The notes under the pieces were generated by a model. That model was not told the DNA's origin. It saw only the letters and a program-made list of their open reading frames with translations, and did no database searches. From Amnibacterium sp. CER49 (GTDB lineage: Bacteria > Actinomycetota > Actinomycetes > Actinomycetales > Microbacteriaceae), in assembly GCF_029846255.1 (NCBI RefSeq), contig NZ_JARVWQ010000001.1:1966304-2030303 (forward strand): DNA of 64,000 bases. Reading direction: 5' to 3'. Below are positions 10,133 to 18,150 of this stretch, piece by piece (position 1 is the stretch's first letter; every line of letters starts with the position of its first letter). A program made the position numbers and the translations under genes.

Positions 10133-12241
10133 CTAGAAGCCTCCTCCGCCTCCGCCTGAGTCGCCGCCGCCGAAGCCGCCGCCACCGCCGTCGAAGCCGC
10201 CCCCGCCCCCGTCGAAGCCGCCCCCGCCACCGACGTCGCCGCCCCAGCCGCCGCCACCCCAGCCGCCGTCGTACGGACCGCCGCCCCAGCCGCCGCCCCA
10301 CCCGCGGTCGCCTCCGGTGAGGATGCCGCCGAGCACGCCGCCGAGCACGGCACCGCCGAGGGCGCCGCCGAAGCCACCGCCCCCGTAGCCCCCTCTGCCG
10401 TAGCCGCCGCCACCGCCCCAGGGACCGGAGCGGAAGTCGTCGACGTCCTGCTGCGCGAGCTCGTACGCCTCGTTCGCGAGCACCTGGGCGCGCTGCGCCG
10501 CGGTGAGCGCGGCGGGCGGGTCGTCCTGCTCCGCCGCGATGGCGAGGTCGAGCTGGCGCTGCGCCTCGCTGATGCGGGTCCGCGCCTCGGCGCCGACACC
10601 GCCGCGTCGGGTGTCGATGAAGCGCCGCGTCGCCTCGACGGACTGCTGCGCCGAGTCGAGCGTGCGGGGAAGCGACTGTTGGGCGCGCTTCAACCGATCG
10701 GCGCGGTCGCGCACGCGGCCCGCCACCTCGTCGAGCTCGGCGTTCGCCTTCTCGAGGGGCGGCAGGGCGGCCGTCGGCGCTCGGGTGGCCGCGGTGGCCA
10801 CAGCCGCTTCCGCGTTCGTGATGGCCTGCTCGAGCGCGGGCCGGTCGGCGCCGGCGCGCGCGAGGAGGCGACGTGCCTCGTCGGCGTCGCTGCGCGTGTC
10901 GGCGAGGGTCGCGTCGAGCCGCTGCTTGGCGGCCTGGAACGCGCCGGGAGCCGCGACGATGCCGGTCAGCAGCGTGCTCGCCTGGCCGAGGGCCTGCTGG
11001 GCGCCGCGGAGCGCCACCGCGCCCTCGCCGGGCTTGTCACCCGCGTTCGCGGCCCGTCCGATCGCCTCCTGAGCGAAGCCGAGCAGCGAGCGGGCCTGCG
11101 TCAGGTCGTCCGCGGAGCCGCGCACCGCCTCGTCGCCGTACTGCTTCGTGAGCGCCGCGAGGGCCGCTCCTGCCTGGTCGGCCTGCGCGGTGAGCCGCGT
11201 GCGCTCCGCCTCAGCGGCGGAGACGCCGCTCGGCAGCTGCGCCTCGAGCCTGCGGAGGTCGTCGAACGACTGCTTCTGGTCGGCGAGCACCTTGTCGGCC
11301 TGCTCGCAGAGCGCGAGGATCCGCTCCGTCATCGTGCGGCGCTGATCGGGCGTCTCGGGCTTGTCGTCGTCGAGCTGCTGCCGGATGGCGAAGGCCTCCT
11401 TCGCTCTGCCCCGGGCCGACTCGAGGGCGCTGCGGAACGCGCCGACGGTGTCGCCGCCGAACTCCGCCTCCGCGAAGCCGAGCTCCTGCTCGCTCGTCGT
11501 GAGCTCGTCGTCGAGCGCGATGAGCGCCCGGCTCGCACGCTGGTCGAGCTCCTTCTGGTCGACCGGCGGCGTCACCGGACCGCCCACCGGGGCGGGCCCG
11601 GCGCCGGCCGCGACCGCGCGGCGCCGCCGCAGCACGCGCCAGAGCACGAGGCCGACCACGACGAGGGCGATCAGCAGGAGGACGGTGATGACACCGGTGA
11701 ACGCGGTCGTGCGCGGCGAGTCCGCGGTGCTGCTGCCGTCGCTGCTCTGCGAGGAGCCGGCCGTGCTCCCGGCCGCCTTGTCGAGCGCGTTCGCGAACGA
11801 GACCACGGCATCCGCGTAGCGCTTCGCGGAGAGGTCCGGGACGAGGTCGCTGCGGCTCAGGCTCTGCACCTCGGTGCGGTCGAGCGGGAAGCTCTTGGAG
11901 CGGGCGTAGCCGTACTGCCGGTCCTGCACGGCGACGGCGAGCAGCAGGTCGCCCTGGCCGACTCCGCTCGCCTTCGCGGTCCGGATCGCCCAGTCCTCGC
12001 TGCTCGAGGCGCCGGTGAACGTCGGCACGAAGACCACCGACATGGTCGCGCCGGTGTCGTCGTGCAGCGTGGTCAGGGCGCTCTGGATGCGGCTCTCGTC
12101 GCTCGACGAGAGCGCGTTCGCCTGGTCGACGACGGCGCTGCCGTTCGTGTCGAGCGGGGCGGTGGCGTCGGCGGCGGTCGCACCGCCGAGGGCGAGCAGC
12201 GCTCCGATGGCGAGGCCCGCCGTGATCCGGCGAAGTCTCAT
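10133..12241 (-). CDS. TPM-domain membrane protein with Gly-rich tail
   Basis: 702 residues. A signal peptide (MRLRR, a hydrophobic stretch, then ADATA) leads into an extracytoplasmic TPM domain (about residues 30-150). One membrane helix lies near 183-205 and is followed by an Arg patch. A long coiled-coil-rich cytoplasmic region comes next, ending in about 85 residues of Gly with Trp, Phe and Asp. The Gly tail (10136-10420) is encoded by a tandem GCC-rich tract. AAGAGGAGCG precedes ATG 12241. Neighbouring pspA suggests a role in envelope maintenance. The TPM domain is known from YgcG and from phosphatases such as the plant TLP18.3; catalysis here is unproven. Confidence 0.85.
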   Translation of the reverse strand: MRLRRITAGLAIGALLALGGATAADATAPLDTNGSAVVDQANALSSSDESRIQSALTTLHDDTGATMSVVFVPTFTGASSSEDWAIRTAKASGVGQGDLLLAVAVQDRQYGYARSKSFPLDRTEVQSLSRSDLVPDLSAKRYADAVVSFANALDKAAGSTAGSSQSSDGSSTADSPRTTAFTGVITVLLLIALVVVGLVLWRVLRRRRAVAAGAGPAPVGGPVTPPVDQKELDQRASRALIALDDELTTSEQELGFAEAEFGGDTVGAFRSALESARGRAKEAFAIRQQLDDDKPETPDQRRTMTERILALCEQADKVLADQKQSFDDLRRLEAQLPSGVSAAEAERTRLTAQADQAGAALAALTKQYGDEAVRGSADDLTQARSLLGFAQEAIGRAANAGDKPGEGAVALRGAQQALGQASTLLTGIVAAPGAFQAAKQRLDATLADTRSDADEARRLLARAGADRPALEQAITNAEAAVATAATRAPTAALPPLEKANAELDEVAGRVRDRADRLKRAQQSLPRTLDSAQQSVEATRRFIDTRRGGVGAEARTRISEAQRQLDLAIAAEQDDPPAALTAAQRAQVLANEAYELAQQDVDDFRSGPWGGGGGYGRGGYGGGGFGGALGGAVLGGVLGGILTGGDRGWGGGWGGGPYDGGWGGGGWGGDVGGGGGFDGGGGGFDGGGGGFGGGDSGGGGGGF

Positions 12242-12351
12242 CGCTCCTCTTGGTCCCTTCGTGAAAGAGGACCGCAGCGTATCGAGCGGGGGTGGGAGCG
12301 GAAGGGGTGATTCCTACGACCTCGCCAAGCGCTCTCCTCCTCCTGGCTGCG

Positions 12352-12404
12352 TGCTCCGGATCCTTGCCGCTTCGTCGTGGGCTGTGCGGCGAGGATCCGG
12401 AGCA
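12352..12404. repeat. conserved hairpin repeat, copy A
   Basis: Arms TGCTCCGGATCCTTGCCGC (12352-12370) and its near-exact complement (12386-12404), 18 of 19 paired around a 15-base loop. It starts four bases after the stop of the DUF559 gene, read on the minus strand. Two sister copies lie within 2.6 kb. Confidence 0.88.
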
Positions 12405-12407
12405 GGA

Positions 12408-13301
12408 TCAGGCGGCGAGCACGTACCGGCGTACTCGAGCGATCAGCGCCTCCGCGAGCGCACCGGTGAGGTCGTCGACGGTGACGCGGATCACCACCCA
12501 CCCGGCGTCGCGGAACCGCTCGTACCGTCCGACGTCGTAGATGAACTGCCCGTCGTCGCGGCCGTGGTCGAGGCCCTCGTACTCGAGCACGACGCGCGCC
12601 TCGGGCCAGACGAGGTCGCCGCGGCCGAGCACGCGGCCGTCCGCATCGGTGACCGGGGCGTTCAGCAGCGGTTCCGGGACACCGGCGCGCATGAGCACGA
12701 GCCGGACGCGGGTCTCGCCCGGCGAGGCGCAACCGACGCGGGCGAGGGTGAGCGCTCGGGCGAGCTTCCGCTGCCCGACGCGCTGCTTCGCTCCCGCCGC
12801 GTGCTGCAGCGCCGCGAGGAGGCGCCCCTCCGAGCGGTTGAGCAGCGCGTCGGCCACGATCACGAGCTCGTCGAGGTCGAGCACGCCGGCGAGCTGGCAC
12901 CAGACCTCGTCGACCCGCACCACGGGCAAGCCGCGAACGGTCACGAGCGGCGGGGCGATGCGGAGGCGATGCCCGATGACGCCGCGCGTCTGCGGTGCCG
13001 GCGCCGGCATCGTCGCGGACACGTGCAGCTCGACGGCCTTCTCGAGCCGCGCGGGCAACGGCAGCCGGAACAGCTGCGCCGCTGTCGCATGGCTGAACGC
13101 CTGGCCGGGCTTGAGGCGCACGGCGTAGGCCGTGCACCGCTCGTCGATCGTCCTCGGCTCGGCCACCGCCTGCACGCCGTGGAAGGGGCGGGTCACGTCG
13201 CGACGCCGCAGCCGGCCCTGGGACACCCGTGCGCGGTCGGCCGCGCCCCGGTCGAACGGACGCGTGCTCAGGTCGTCGGGGAGGGGCCGCGGTCGTCGCA
13301 T
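12408..13301 (-). CDS. AbiEi-like / DUF559 putative nuclease
   Basis: 297 residues. The N-terminal half looks like an AbiEi-type winged-helix domain (SHATAAQLFRLPLP is the usual signature). The C-terminal 80 residues fit the VSR/DUF559 PD-(D/E)xK fold: GDLVWPEARVVLEYEG near 226-242 supplies Asp and the ExE pair, then DH, and GWVVIRVTVDDL forms the last strand. Such proteins are multi-copy in Micrococcales; whether they cut DNA or act like type IV antitoxins is not established. No toxin partner is adjacent. A conserved hairpin flanks the gene on each side. Confidence 0.78.
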   Translation of the reverse strand: MRRPRPLPDDLSTRPFDRGAADRARVSQGRLRRRDVTRPFHGVQAVAEPRTIDERCTAYAVRLKPGQAFSHATAAQLFRLPLPARLEKAVELHVSATMPAPAPQTRGVIGHRLRIAPPLVTVRGLPVVRVDEVWCQLAGVLDLDELVIVADALLNRSEGRLLAALQHAAGAKQRVGQRKLARALTLARVGCASPGETRVRLVLMRAGVPEPLLNAPVTDADGRVLGRGDLVWPEARVVLEYEGLDHGRDDGQFIYDVGRYERFRDAGWVVIRVTVDDLTGALAEALIARVRRYVLAA

Positions 13302-13373
13302 GGCCGGGGATGGTGGCGCGTCGGGGCTGTCGCCGTCGGTGGTTGTGCACAGCCCGCGCTTCCTCCGCCGTCT

Positions 13374-13426
13374 TGCTCCGGATCCTGGCCGTTCCGGCGC
13401 GCGCAGAGCGGCAAGGATCCGGAGCA
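13374..13426. repeat. conserved hairpin repeat, copy B
   Basis: Arms TGCTCCGGATCCTGGCCGTT (13374-13393) and AGCGGCAAGGATCCGGAGCA (13407-13426), 18 of 20 paired, 13-base loop. It lies in the divergent gap between the DUF559 and GH1 genes, so it is unlikely to be only a terminator. Confidence 0.88.
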
Positions 13427-13470
13427 GGCGGGGAGGCGGGGCCCCGAGGGAGGCGGTCGGGGCGCCGTCC

Positions 13471-13476
13471 TAGGGT
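13471..13476 (+). promoter_or_regulatory. -10-like box upstream of GH1 gene
   Basis: TAGGGT about 48 bases before ATG 13524, which also has a ribosome site. No clear -35 is seen. Confidence 0.35.
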
Positions 13477-13523
13477 GAGAGCGCGGCGGCGGCGGGCGCG
13501 GCCGGGCGAGCGAAGGAGCAGCG

Positions 13524-14915
13524 ATGGCGTTCCCCGACGGGTTCCTCTTCGGGTCGGCGACGGCCTCGTACCAGATCGAGGGCGCGGTCGACGAGGACGG
13601 CCGGCGCCCGAGCATCTGGGACACCTTCAGCCGCACGCCCGGCAAGGTCGTGAACGGCGACACCGGCGACGTGGCCGACGACCACTACCACCGGCTCGAC
13701 GAGGACCTCGACCTCATGGCCTCGCTCGGCCTCGAGGCCTACCGGTTCTCGATCGCCTGGCCGCGCGTGATCCCCGAGGGCCGCGGGGCCGTGAACCAGG
13801 CGGGGCTCGACTTCTACTCACGGCTCGTCGACGGGCTGCTCGCCCGCGGCATCCGGCCGGTCGCGACGCTCTACCACTGGGACCTCCCGCAGGTGCTCGA
13901 GGACGAGGGCGGCTGGACGGTGCGCAGCACGGCGGAGGCGTTCGCCGACTACGCGCGTGTCGTCGGGCAGGCGCTCGGCGACCGGGTGCACACCTGGACG
14001 ACGCTGAACGAGCCGTGGTGCGCGGCCTACCTCGGCTACGCGGCCGGGGTCCACGCCCCCGGGATCACCGACCGGCTCGCGTCGCTGAAGGCGGTGCACC
14101 ACCTGAACCTCGCCCACGGGCTCGCGCTGAAGGCGCTCCGCGAGGTCGTGAAGCCCGACGCCGAGTTCTCGGTGACCCTGAACCTGCACGTCTTCCGCCC
14201 CGTCGGCGACACGGGGCTCGACGCGCAGCGCCGGGTCGCCGCGCTCGGCAACGCCGCGTTCCTCGGTCCGATGCTCGAGGGCGTCTACCCGACCGACATG
14301 CTCGAGGTGACGAGGTCGATCACCGACTGGTCGTTCGTGGAGGAGGGCGACCTCGAGACGATCAACCAGCCGATCGACGTGCTTGGGGTCAACTACTACT
14401 CGTCGAGCAACGTGCGGCTGTGGGACGGCGCGGGGGAGCGGTCCCGCGCCGACGGCCACAACGCCGGCACCGCCACGCCGTGGCCGGGCGCGGAGGACGT
14501 CGAGTTCCTGCCGACCGAGGGCCCGCACACCGACATGGGCTGGAACATCGACCCCGCCGGGCTCGAGGACCTGCTCACCGCGCTGTCGGAGCGCTACCCG
14601 GGCCTGCCCCTCATGGTCACCGAGAACGGCGCCGCGTTCCCCGACGAGGTGCGGGACGGCCGCGTGCACGACGCCGACCGCATCGACTACGTGCGGCGCC
14701 ACCTGCAGGCGGTCCAGAACGTGATCGCCCGCGGCGTCGACGTGCGCGGCTACTTCGTCTGGTCGCTCATGGACAACTTCGAGTGGGCGTTCGGCTACAC
14801 GAAGCGGTTCGGCATCGTCCGCGTCGACTACGACACGCTCGAGCGCACGCGGAAGGACAGCGCGGACTGGTTCGCCGAGGTCATCCGCACCCGCGAGCTG
14901 CCCGAGACCCCCTGA
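13524..14915 (+). CDS. GH1 beta-glucosidase
   Basis: Family 1 glycoside hydrolase of 463 residues, full length for a cytoplasmic (beta/alpha)8 beta-glucosidase. The N-terminal signature [14 protein letters not shown], the acid/base motif TLNEP (near residue 161-165) and the nucleophile motif VTENG (near 365-369) are all intact, so it should be active on short beta-glucosides. AAGGAG lies before ATG 13524. There is no signal peptide and no transporter next door. Substrate preference (cellobiose, other beta-glycosides) cannot be decided from sequence. Confidence 0.95.
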   Translation: MAFPDGFLFGSATASYQIEGAVDEDGRRPSIWDTFSRTPGKVVNGDTGDVADDHYHRLDEDLDLMASLGLEAYRFSIAWPRVIPEGRGAVNQAGLDFYSRLVDGLLARGIRPVATLYHWDLPQVLEDEGGWTVRSTAEAFADYARVVGQALGDRVHTWTTLNEPWCAAYLGYAAGVHAPGITDRLASLKAVHHLNLAHGLALKALREVVKPDAEFSVTLNLHVFRPVGDTGLDAQRRVAALGNAAFLGPMLEGVYPTDMLEVTRSITDWSFVEEGDLETINQPIDVLGVNYYSSSNVRLWDGAGERSRADGHNAGTATPWPGAEDVEFLPTEGPHTDMGWNIDPAGLEDLLTALSERYPGLPLMVTENGAAFPDEVRDGRVHDADRIDYVRRHLQAVQNVIARGVDVRGYFVWSLMDNFEWAFGYTKRFGIVRVDYDTLERTRKDSADWFAEVIRTRELPETP

Positions 14916-14925
14916 CCCGCCCGCG

Positions 14926-14978
14926 TGCTCCGGATCCTCGCCGCTCTGCGGATGCCGAAGCGGCGAGGATCCGGAGCA
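14926..14978. repeat. conserved hairpin repeat, copy C
   Basis: Arms TGCTCCGGATCCTCGCCGCT (14926-14945) and the perfect complement (14959-14978), 20 of 20 paired, 13-base loop. It lies between the convergent GH1 and NUDIX genes, where it could also act as a bidirectional terminator. Confidence 0.9.
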
Positions 14979-14985
14979 GCCGGGG

Positions 14986-15381
14986 TCAGAGCACCGCGAG
15001 CAGCAGCCGCGCGAGCGGCGCGAGGCGATCGCCGAGCGCGTCCGCCTCGGCGGGCGTCGCCCAGCGCAGCTCGGCGATCTCGCTCGCCGCGGCGACCGGA
15101 GCCGTGACGCGCAGCCGGAACACGTCGGCCTCGAGCCGGTGCCCGGGCTCGTTCGCGGCGTCGGTGACGTAGGCGCCGACCGGCTCGAGCGCACCCTCGG
15201 CGACGACGAGCCCGAGCTCCTCCTCGAGCTCGCGGACGAGCGCGGCGCGAGGCGTCTCGCCGGCCTCGGGCTTGCCGCCCGGCTGCATGAAGCGCTCGGT
15301 GCCGCGCTTGCGGACGAGCAGCAGGCGTCCGTCCGCATCGGCGGCGAGGGCGGCGACGACGCGGACGACGGGTGCGCTCAT
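14986..15381 (-). CDS. NUDIX hydrolase
   Basis: 131 residues with a complete Nudix box, GGKPEAGETPRAALVRELEEE (about residues 34-54), for metal-dependent cleavage of nucleoside diphosphates linked to another moiety. The start ATG 15381 overlaps the stop of the LOG gene (ATGA), so the two are translationally coupled. The open frame continues upstream to 15603, but only the section from 15381 looks like Nudix protein. Substrate unknown; 8-oxo-dGTP or a nucleotide sugar are the usual options. Confidence 0.9.
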   Translation of the reverse strand: MSAPVVRVVAALAADADGRLLLVRKRGTERFMQPGGKPEAGETPRAALVRELEEELGLVVAEGALEPVGAYVTDAANEPGHRLEADVFRLRVTAPVAAASEIAELRWATPAEADALGDRLAPLARLLLAVL

Positions 15382-15956
15382 ACGGGCGGCGGCGGCGCCG
15401 CGGGCGGCGCCGGGGGCGCCTGCGCGAACGCCTCCAGGAGCGCGTCGAGCGAGTCGGAGAAGGTGACGAGCCCGGCGTGATGCGGGCGGACGAAGCCCTG
15501 GTCGACCATCCGCGCGACCATCGCCTCGAGGGGCGACCAGTACCCGGCCACGTCGAGGAAGCCGCACGGCTTGCGATGCACCCCGATCTGCGCCCAGGTC
15601 CACTGCTCGGCGATCTCCTCGAGCGTCCCGGGGCCGCCGGGCAGCGCGACGAACGCGTCGGCGAGGTCCGCCATCATCGCCTTGCGCTCGTGCATCGTCT
15701 GCACGACGTGCAGCTCGGCGAGCTCGGGCGAGGCGGCCTCGCGGTCGACCAGCGCCTCGGGGATCACACCGATCACGCGGCCTCCCGCATCGACCGCCGC
15801 CGAGGCCACCGCGCCCATGAGCCCGACCCCGCCGCCGCCGTAGACGACGGTGATGCCGCGCCCGGCGAGCGAGCGCCCGACCGCGCGTGCCGCGTCGAGG
15901 TACACCTCGTCGAGTCCCGGGCTCGATCCGCAGAAGACGGCGACGGATCCGAGCAT
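15378..15956 (-). CDS. LOG-family protein (TIGR00730; cytokinin-type nucleotide phosphoribohydrolase)
   Basis: 192 residues with the Rossmann-like LOG fold. It begins VAVFCGSSPG and carries the signature PGGPGTLEE near 106-114, which binds the ribose phosphate in enzymes that release the base from cytokinin riboside monophosphates or AMP. The usual length is 180-200. The last 15 residues are Pro/Ala-rich. Start ATG 15956 is preferred because the conserved fold begins at residue 3; a TACGCT box lies nine bases before it. It is translationally coupled to the NUDIX gene and divergent from the MFS gene. Confidence 0.88.
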   Translation of the reverse strand: MLGSVAVFCGSSPGLDEVYLDAARAVGRSLAGRGITVVYGGGGVGLMGAVASAAVDAGGRVIGVIPEALVDREAASPELAELHVVQTMHERKAMMADLADAFVALPGGPGTLEEIAEQWTWAQIGVHRKPCGFLDVAGYWSPLEAMVARMVDQGFVRPHHAGLVTFSDSLDALLEAFAQAPPAPPAAPPPPV

Positions 15957-16010
15957 GGCCGCAGCAGCGTAGGCGAAGCGTGGAGGCGGAACCTGGGATC
16001 GTTGCTCCAC

Positions 16011-17204
16011 GTGAGCGGGCGGCGGGACGAGGTGCGGTACCTGTCGGCCGCGGTGCCGGTGCGGCTCGTCACCGAGGGCACGAACGTCGCCCTGGCGCTC
16101 GCGGCGGCGATCGACCTGCACGACGTCGCGATCGCCGGGGCCCTCATCGCGGTGTTCACGGCGCCCTCCGTCGTCGCCGCGCCGCTCATCGGGGCCCTCA
16201 TCGACGCGGTGCCGTCGCCGAAGCGCGCGATGCTCGGTGCCTCCGTGCTCACCGCCGCGGTGCTCGCCGTCGCGGCGTTCCTGCCGGTCGTGCCGCTGCC
16301 CCTCGTGTTCGTCGCGCTGCTCGCCGGCGGCTGCGCCCTGCCCGTGTTCATGGGCGGCCTCTCGTCGTTCGTCGACGACGCGATGCCCGGCAGCGGGCCA
16401 CGGGGCTTCGCGGTCGACGCCCTCGCCTACAACATCGCCGGCATCGGAGGACCGGCGCTCGTCTCGGTCGCGGCGGCCCTCCTCAGCCCGACCGGGGCGC
16501 TGCTCGCGCTCGCGGTCGTCGCGCTCGCGGGCGGCCTGCTGCTGCAGACGCTGCCGATGCCGGCGCGCGGCGCCTCGGCGCACCCGGCCGACCTCGCCCG
16601 CGGCATCGCGGCCGCGACCCGGCACCTGCTCGGGCACGGCCCGCTCACCCGGGCGACCGCGGCCGGCACGCTGTCGCAGCTCGGGTCGGGCGGCCTGCCC
16701 GTGATCGCCGTGCTGATCGCGCTCGCCCGCGGCACGAGCGCGGCCGGCGGCGGCTGGCTGCTCACCGCCTTCGCGATCGGCGGCATCACCGGCGCGGTGC
16801 TGGTCACGGTGCCGAGGATCTCCGCCCGGCTCGCCGCGATCCCCGCGAGACTGACCATGGCGGTCGGCTTCACGCTGACCGGCCTGTTCCAGCTCGTCGC
16901 GGCGGTCGTGCCGGGCTACCCGCTCACGTTCGCGGCCTTCGTGCTCGCGGGGCTCTGGGACGCGCCCGCGGTCGCCGCGATGCTGCGCATCCGGCAGGAG
17001 GAGAGCCCGGGCGCCGTCCGCGCGCAGGTGTTCGTCGTCGGCTCCGGCCTGCGGGTGGCGGCCTCGAGCATCGGCTCCGCGCTCGCCGGCGCGCTCACCG
17101 GGCTGCCGGCGCCGCTGCTGCTCGCGCTCGCGGCCCTGCCGTGGATCGCGAGCGCGCCGATCCTCCTCCTCGGCCGCCCGACCCCGCAGCCCGCGGAGGC
17201 CTAG
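16011..17204 (+). CDS. MFS transporter
   Basis: Major facilitator superfamily membrane protein of about 397 residues with roughly 12 hydrophobic segments. The loop after helix 2 (IDAVPSPKRAMLG) is a reduced form of the MFS cytoplasmic motif. The start is taken as GTG 16011, where a short polar N-terminus meets helix 1. The frame is open further upstream but there overlaps the divergent LOG gene. Substrate unknown; the overall pattern suits a drug or metabolite exporter. Convergent with the DUF4395 gene, with only three bases between stops. Confidence 0.82.
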   Translation: MSGRRDEVRYLSAAVPVRLVTEGTNVALALAAAIDLHDVAIAGALIAVFTAPSVVAAPLIGALIDAVPSPKRAMLGASVLTAAVLAVAAFLPVVPLPLVFVALLAGGCALPVFMGGLSSFVDDAMPGSGPRGFAVDALAYNIAGIGGPALVSVAAALLSPTGALLALAVVALAGGLLLQTLPMPARGASAHPADLARGIAAATRHLLGHGPLTRATAAGTLSQLGSGGLPVIAVLIALARGTSAAGGGWLLTAFAIGGITGAVLVTVPRISARLAAIPARLTMAVGFTLTGLFQLVAAVVPGYPLTFAAFVLAGLWDAPAVAAMLRIRQEESPGAVRAQVFVVGSGLRVAASSIGSALAGALTGLPAPLLLALAALPWIASAPILLLGRPTPQPAEA

Positions 17205-17207
17205 GGC

Positions 17208-17672
17208 TCAGGCGGCCGCGCGCCGCCCCAGCAGGCCCGCGCGGATCAGCAGGGCGTGGATCCGGCAGCCGAGGCAGAAGGCGAAGACGGCGTTGAGGAA
17301 GGCCGCGACGAACGCGACGGCGGCGGCGATCGGCACCGCGGCCGCGACACCGGCGAGGCCGAGCGCGACGCCGATGGCGGTGACGAGCAGGCCGACGCCC
17401 TGCGCGAAGGTCGGCGGCGCCGGGTCCTCCAGCTCGGCCGGCGGACCGAGCCGCGGGCGGACCAGTGCGCGGTAGAGGGCGCCGTACGGGTGCCGCTCGA
17501 TGCCGGCGAACGCGCCCCAGGCGAAGACCAGCGCGACGACAGCGAGCAGGACGAGCGCCGCCGCGCCCGCACCGACGAGGCCGAGGAGCGCGTCGGCGAG
17601 CAGGAGGACGGCGGTGATCGCCGCGCCGAAGCGCGGCCCCCGCGGGTCGATGCCGGGACGGTCAGCGGGCAT
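17208..17672 (-). CDS. DUF4395 membrane protein
   Basis: 154 residues with three or four membrane helices and the DUF4395 pattern: an N-terminal IDPRGPRFGAAITA stretch, a loop with PYGALYRALVRPRLGPP, and a C-terminal FAFCLGCRIHALLIR motif whose CxxC could be redox-active. Its start overlaps the stop of the thioredoxin gene by 11 bases. DUF4395 next to a thioredoxin-like protein is a recurring actinobacterial pair, so a membrane thiol-redox function is likely but not shown. Confidence 0.87.
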   Translation of the reverse strand: MPADRPGIDPRGPRFGAAITAVLLLADALLGLVGAGAAALVLLAVVALVFAWGAFAGIERHPYGALYRALVRPRLGPPAELEDPAPPTFAQGVGLLVTAIGVALGLAGVAAAVPIAAAVAFVAAFLNAVFAFCLGCRIHALLIRAGLLGRRAAA

Positions 17673-18093
17673 GGTCGGCCTCCAGGGCGGCGAGGGCGGA
17701 ACGGAGCTCGGGTTCGCGCGGCACGCCGGTGATGCGGGCGCGGACGACGCCCTGCGCGTCGAGGAGGAACGCGGTCGGCACGCTGAGGACCCGGTACCGC
17801 GCGGCCAGGGCGGGTCGCGCGGCGAGGTCGAGCTCGACGTGGGCGACGCCGTCCGCGCCGGCGGCGACGCCCGCGAGCAGCCGTCCCGCGGCCCGGCACG
17901 GTGAGCAGGTCGGTGTCGAGAACTGCAGCAGCGTCGCCCGCGCGCCGAGCGACTGCGGCGCGACGTCCTCCACCGCGACGACGAGCGCGTCCGCCGAGCG
18001 CACCCGGCCGCCGCGCGCCCGCGCCACGAGGCCGGCCGCCGTGCAGAGCACGACGAGGGCCGCGAGCACTCCAGCGGCGGCGAGCGGGGTCAC
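17662..18093 (-). CDS. membrane-anchored thioredoxin-like protein
   Basis: 143 residues. One N-terminal membrane helix (residues about 4-23) is followed by a thioredoxin fold with FSTPTCSPCR (active-site Cys 63 and 66) and the cis-Pro motif SVPTAFLL. The helix suggests the domain faces outward as a thiol oxidoreductase. GTG 18093 is the start: TACGGT lies exactly six bases before it and no ribosome site is present. It is the first gene of the pair with DUF4395, a probable partner for electron transfer. Confidence 0.88.
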   Translation of the reverse strand: MTPLAAAGVLAALVVLCTAAGLVARARGGRVRSADALVVAVEDVAPQSLGARATLLQFSTPTCSPCRAAGRLLAGVAAGADGVAHVELDLAARPALAARYRVLSVPTAFLLDAQGVVRARITGVPREPELRSALAALEADHAR

Positions 18094-18099
18094 GCGGGG

Positions 18100-18105
18100 A
18101 CCGTA
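18100..18105 (-). promoter_or_regulatory. -10-like box, leaderless start of thioredoxin gene
   Basis: TACGGT, six bases before GTG 18093. Confidence 0.5.
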
Positions 18106-18150
18106 CCGAGCGCAGCCGGTGCCGGAGGTGTCCGTGACGTCCCGTGTCGC

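Noticed and set aside
10136..10420. Short tandem GCC-rich repeats, considered as a non-coding repeat array
   Set aside because: They are in frame with the TPM-domain gene and encode its glycine-rich tail.
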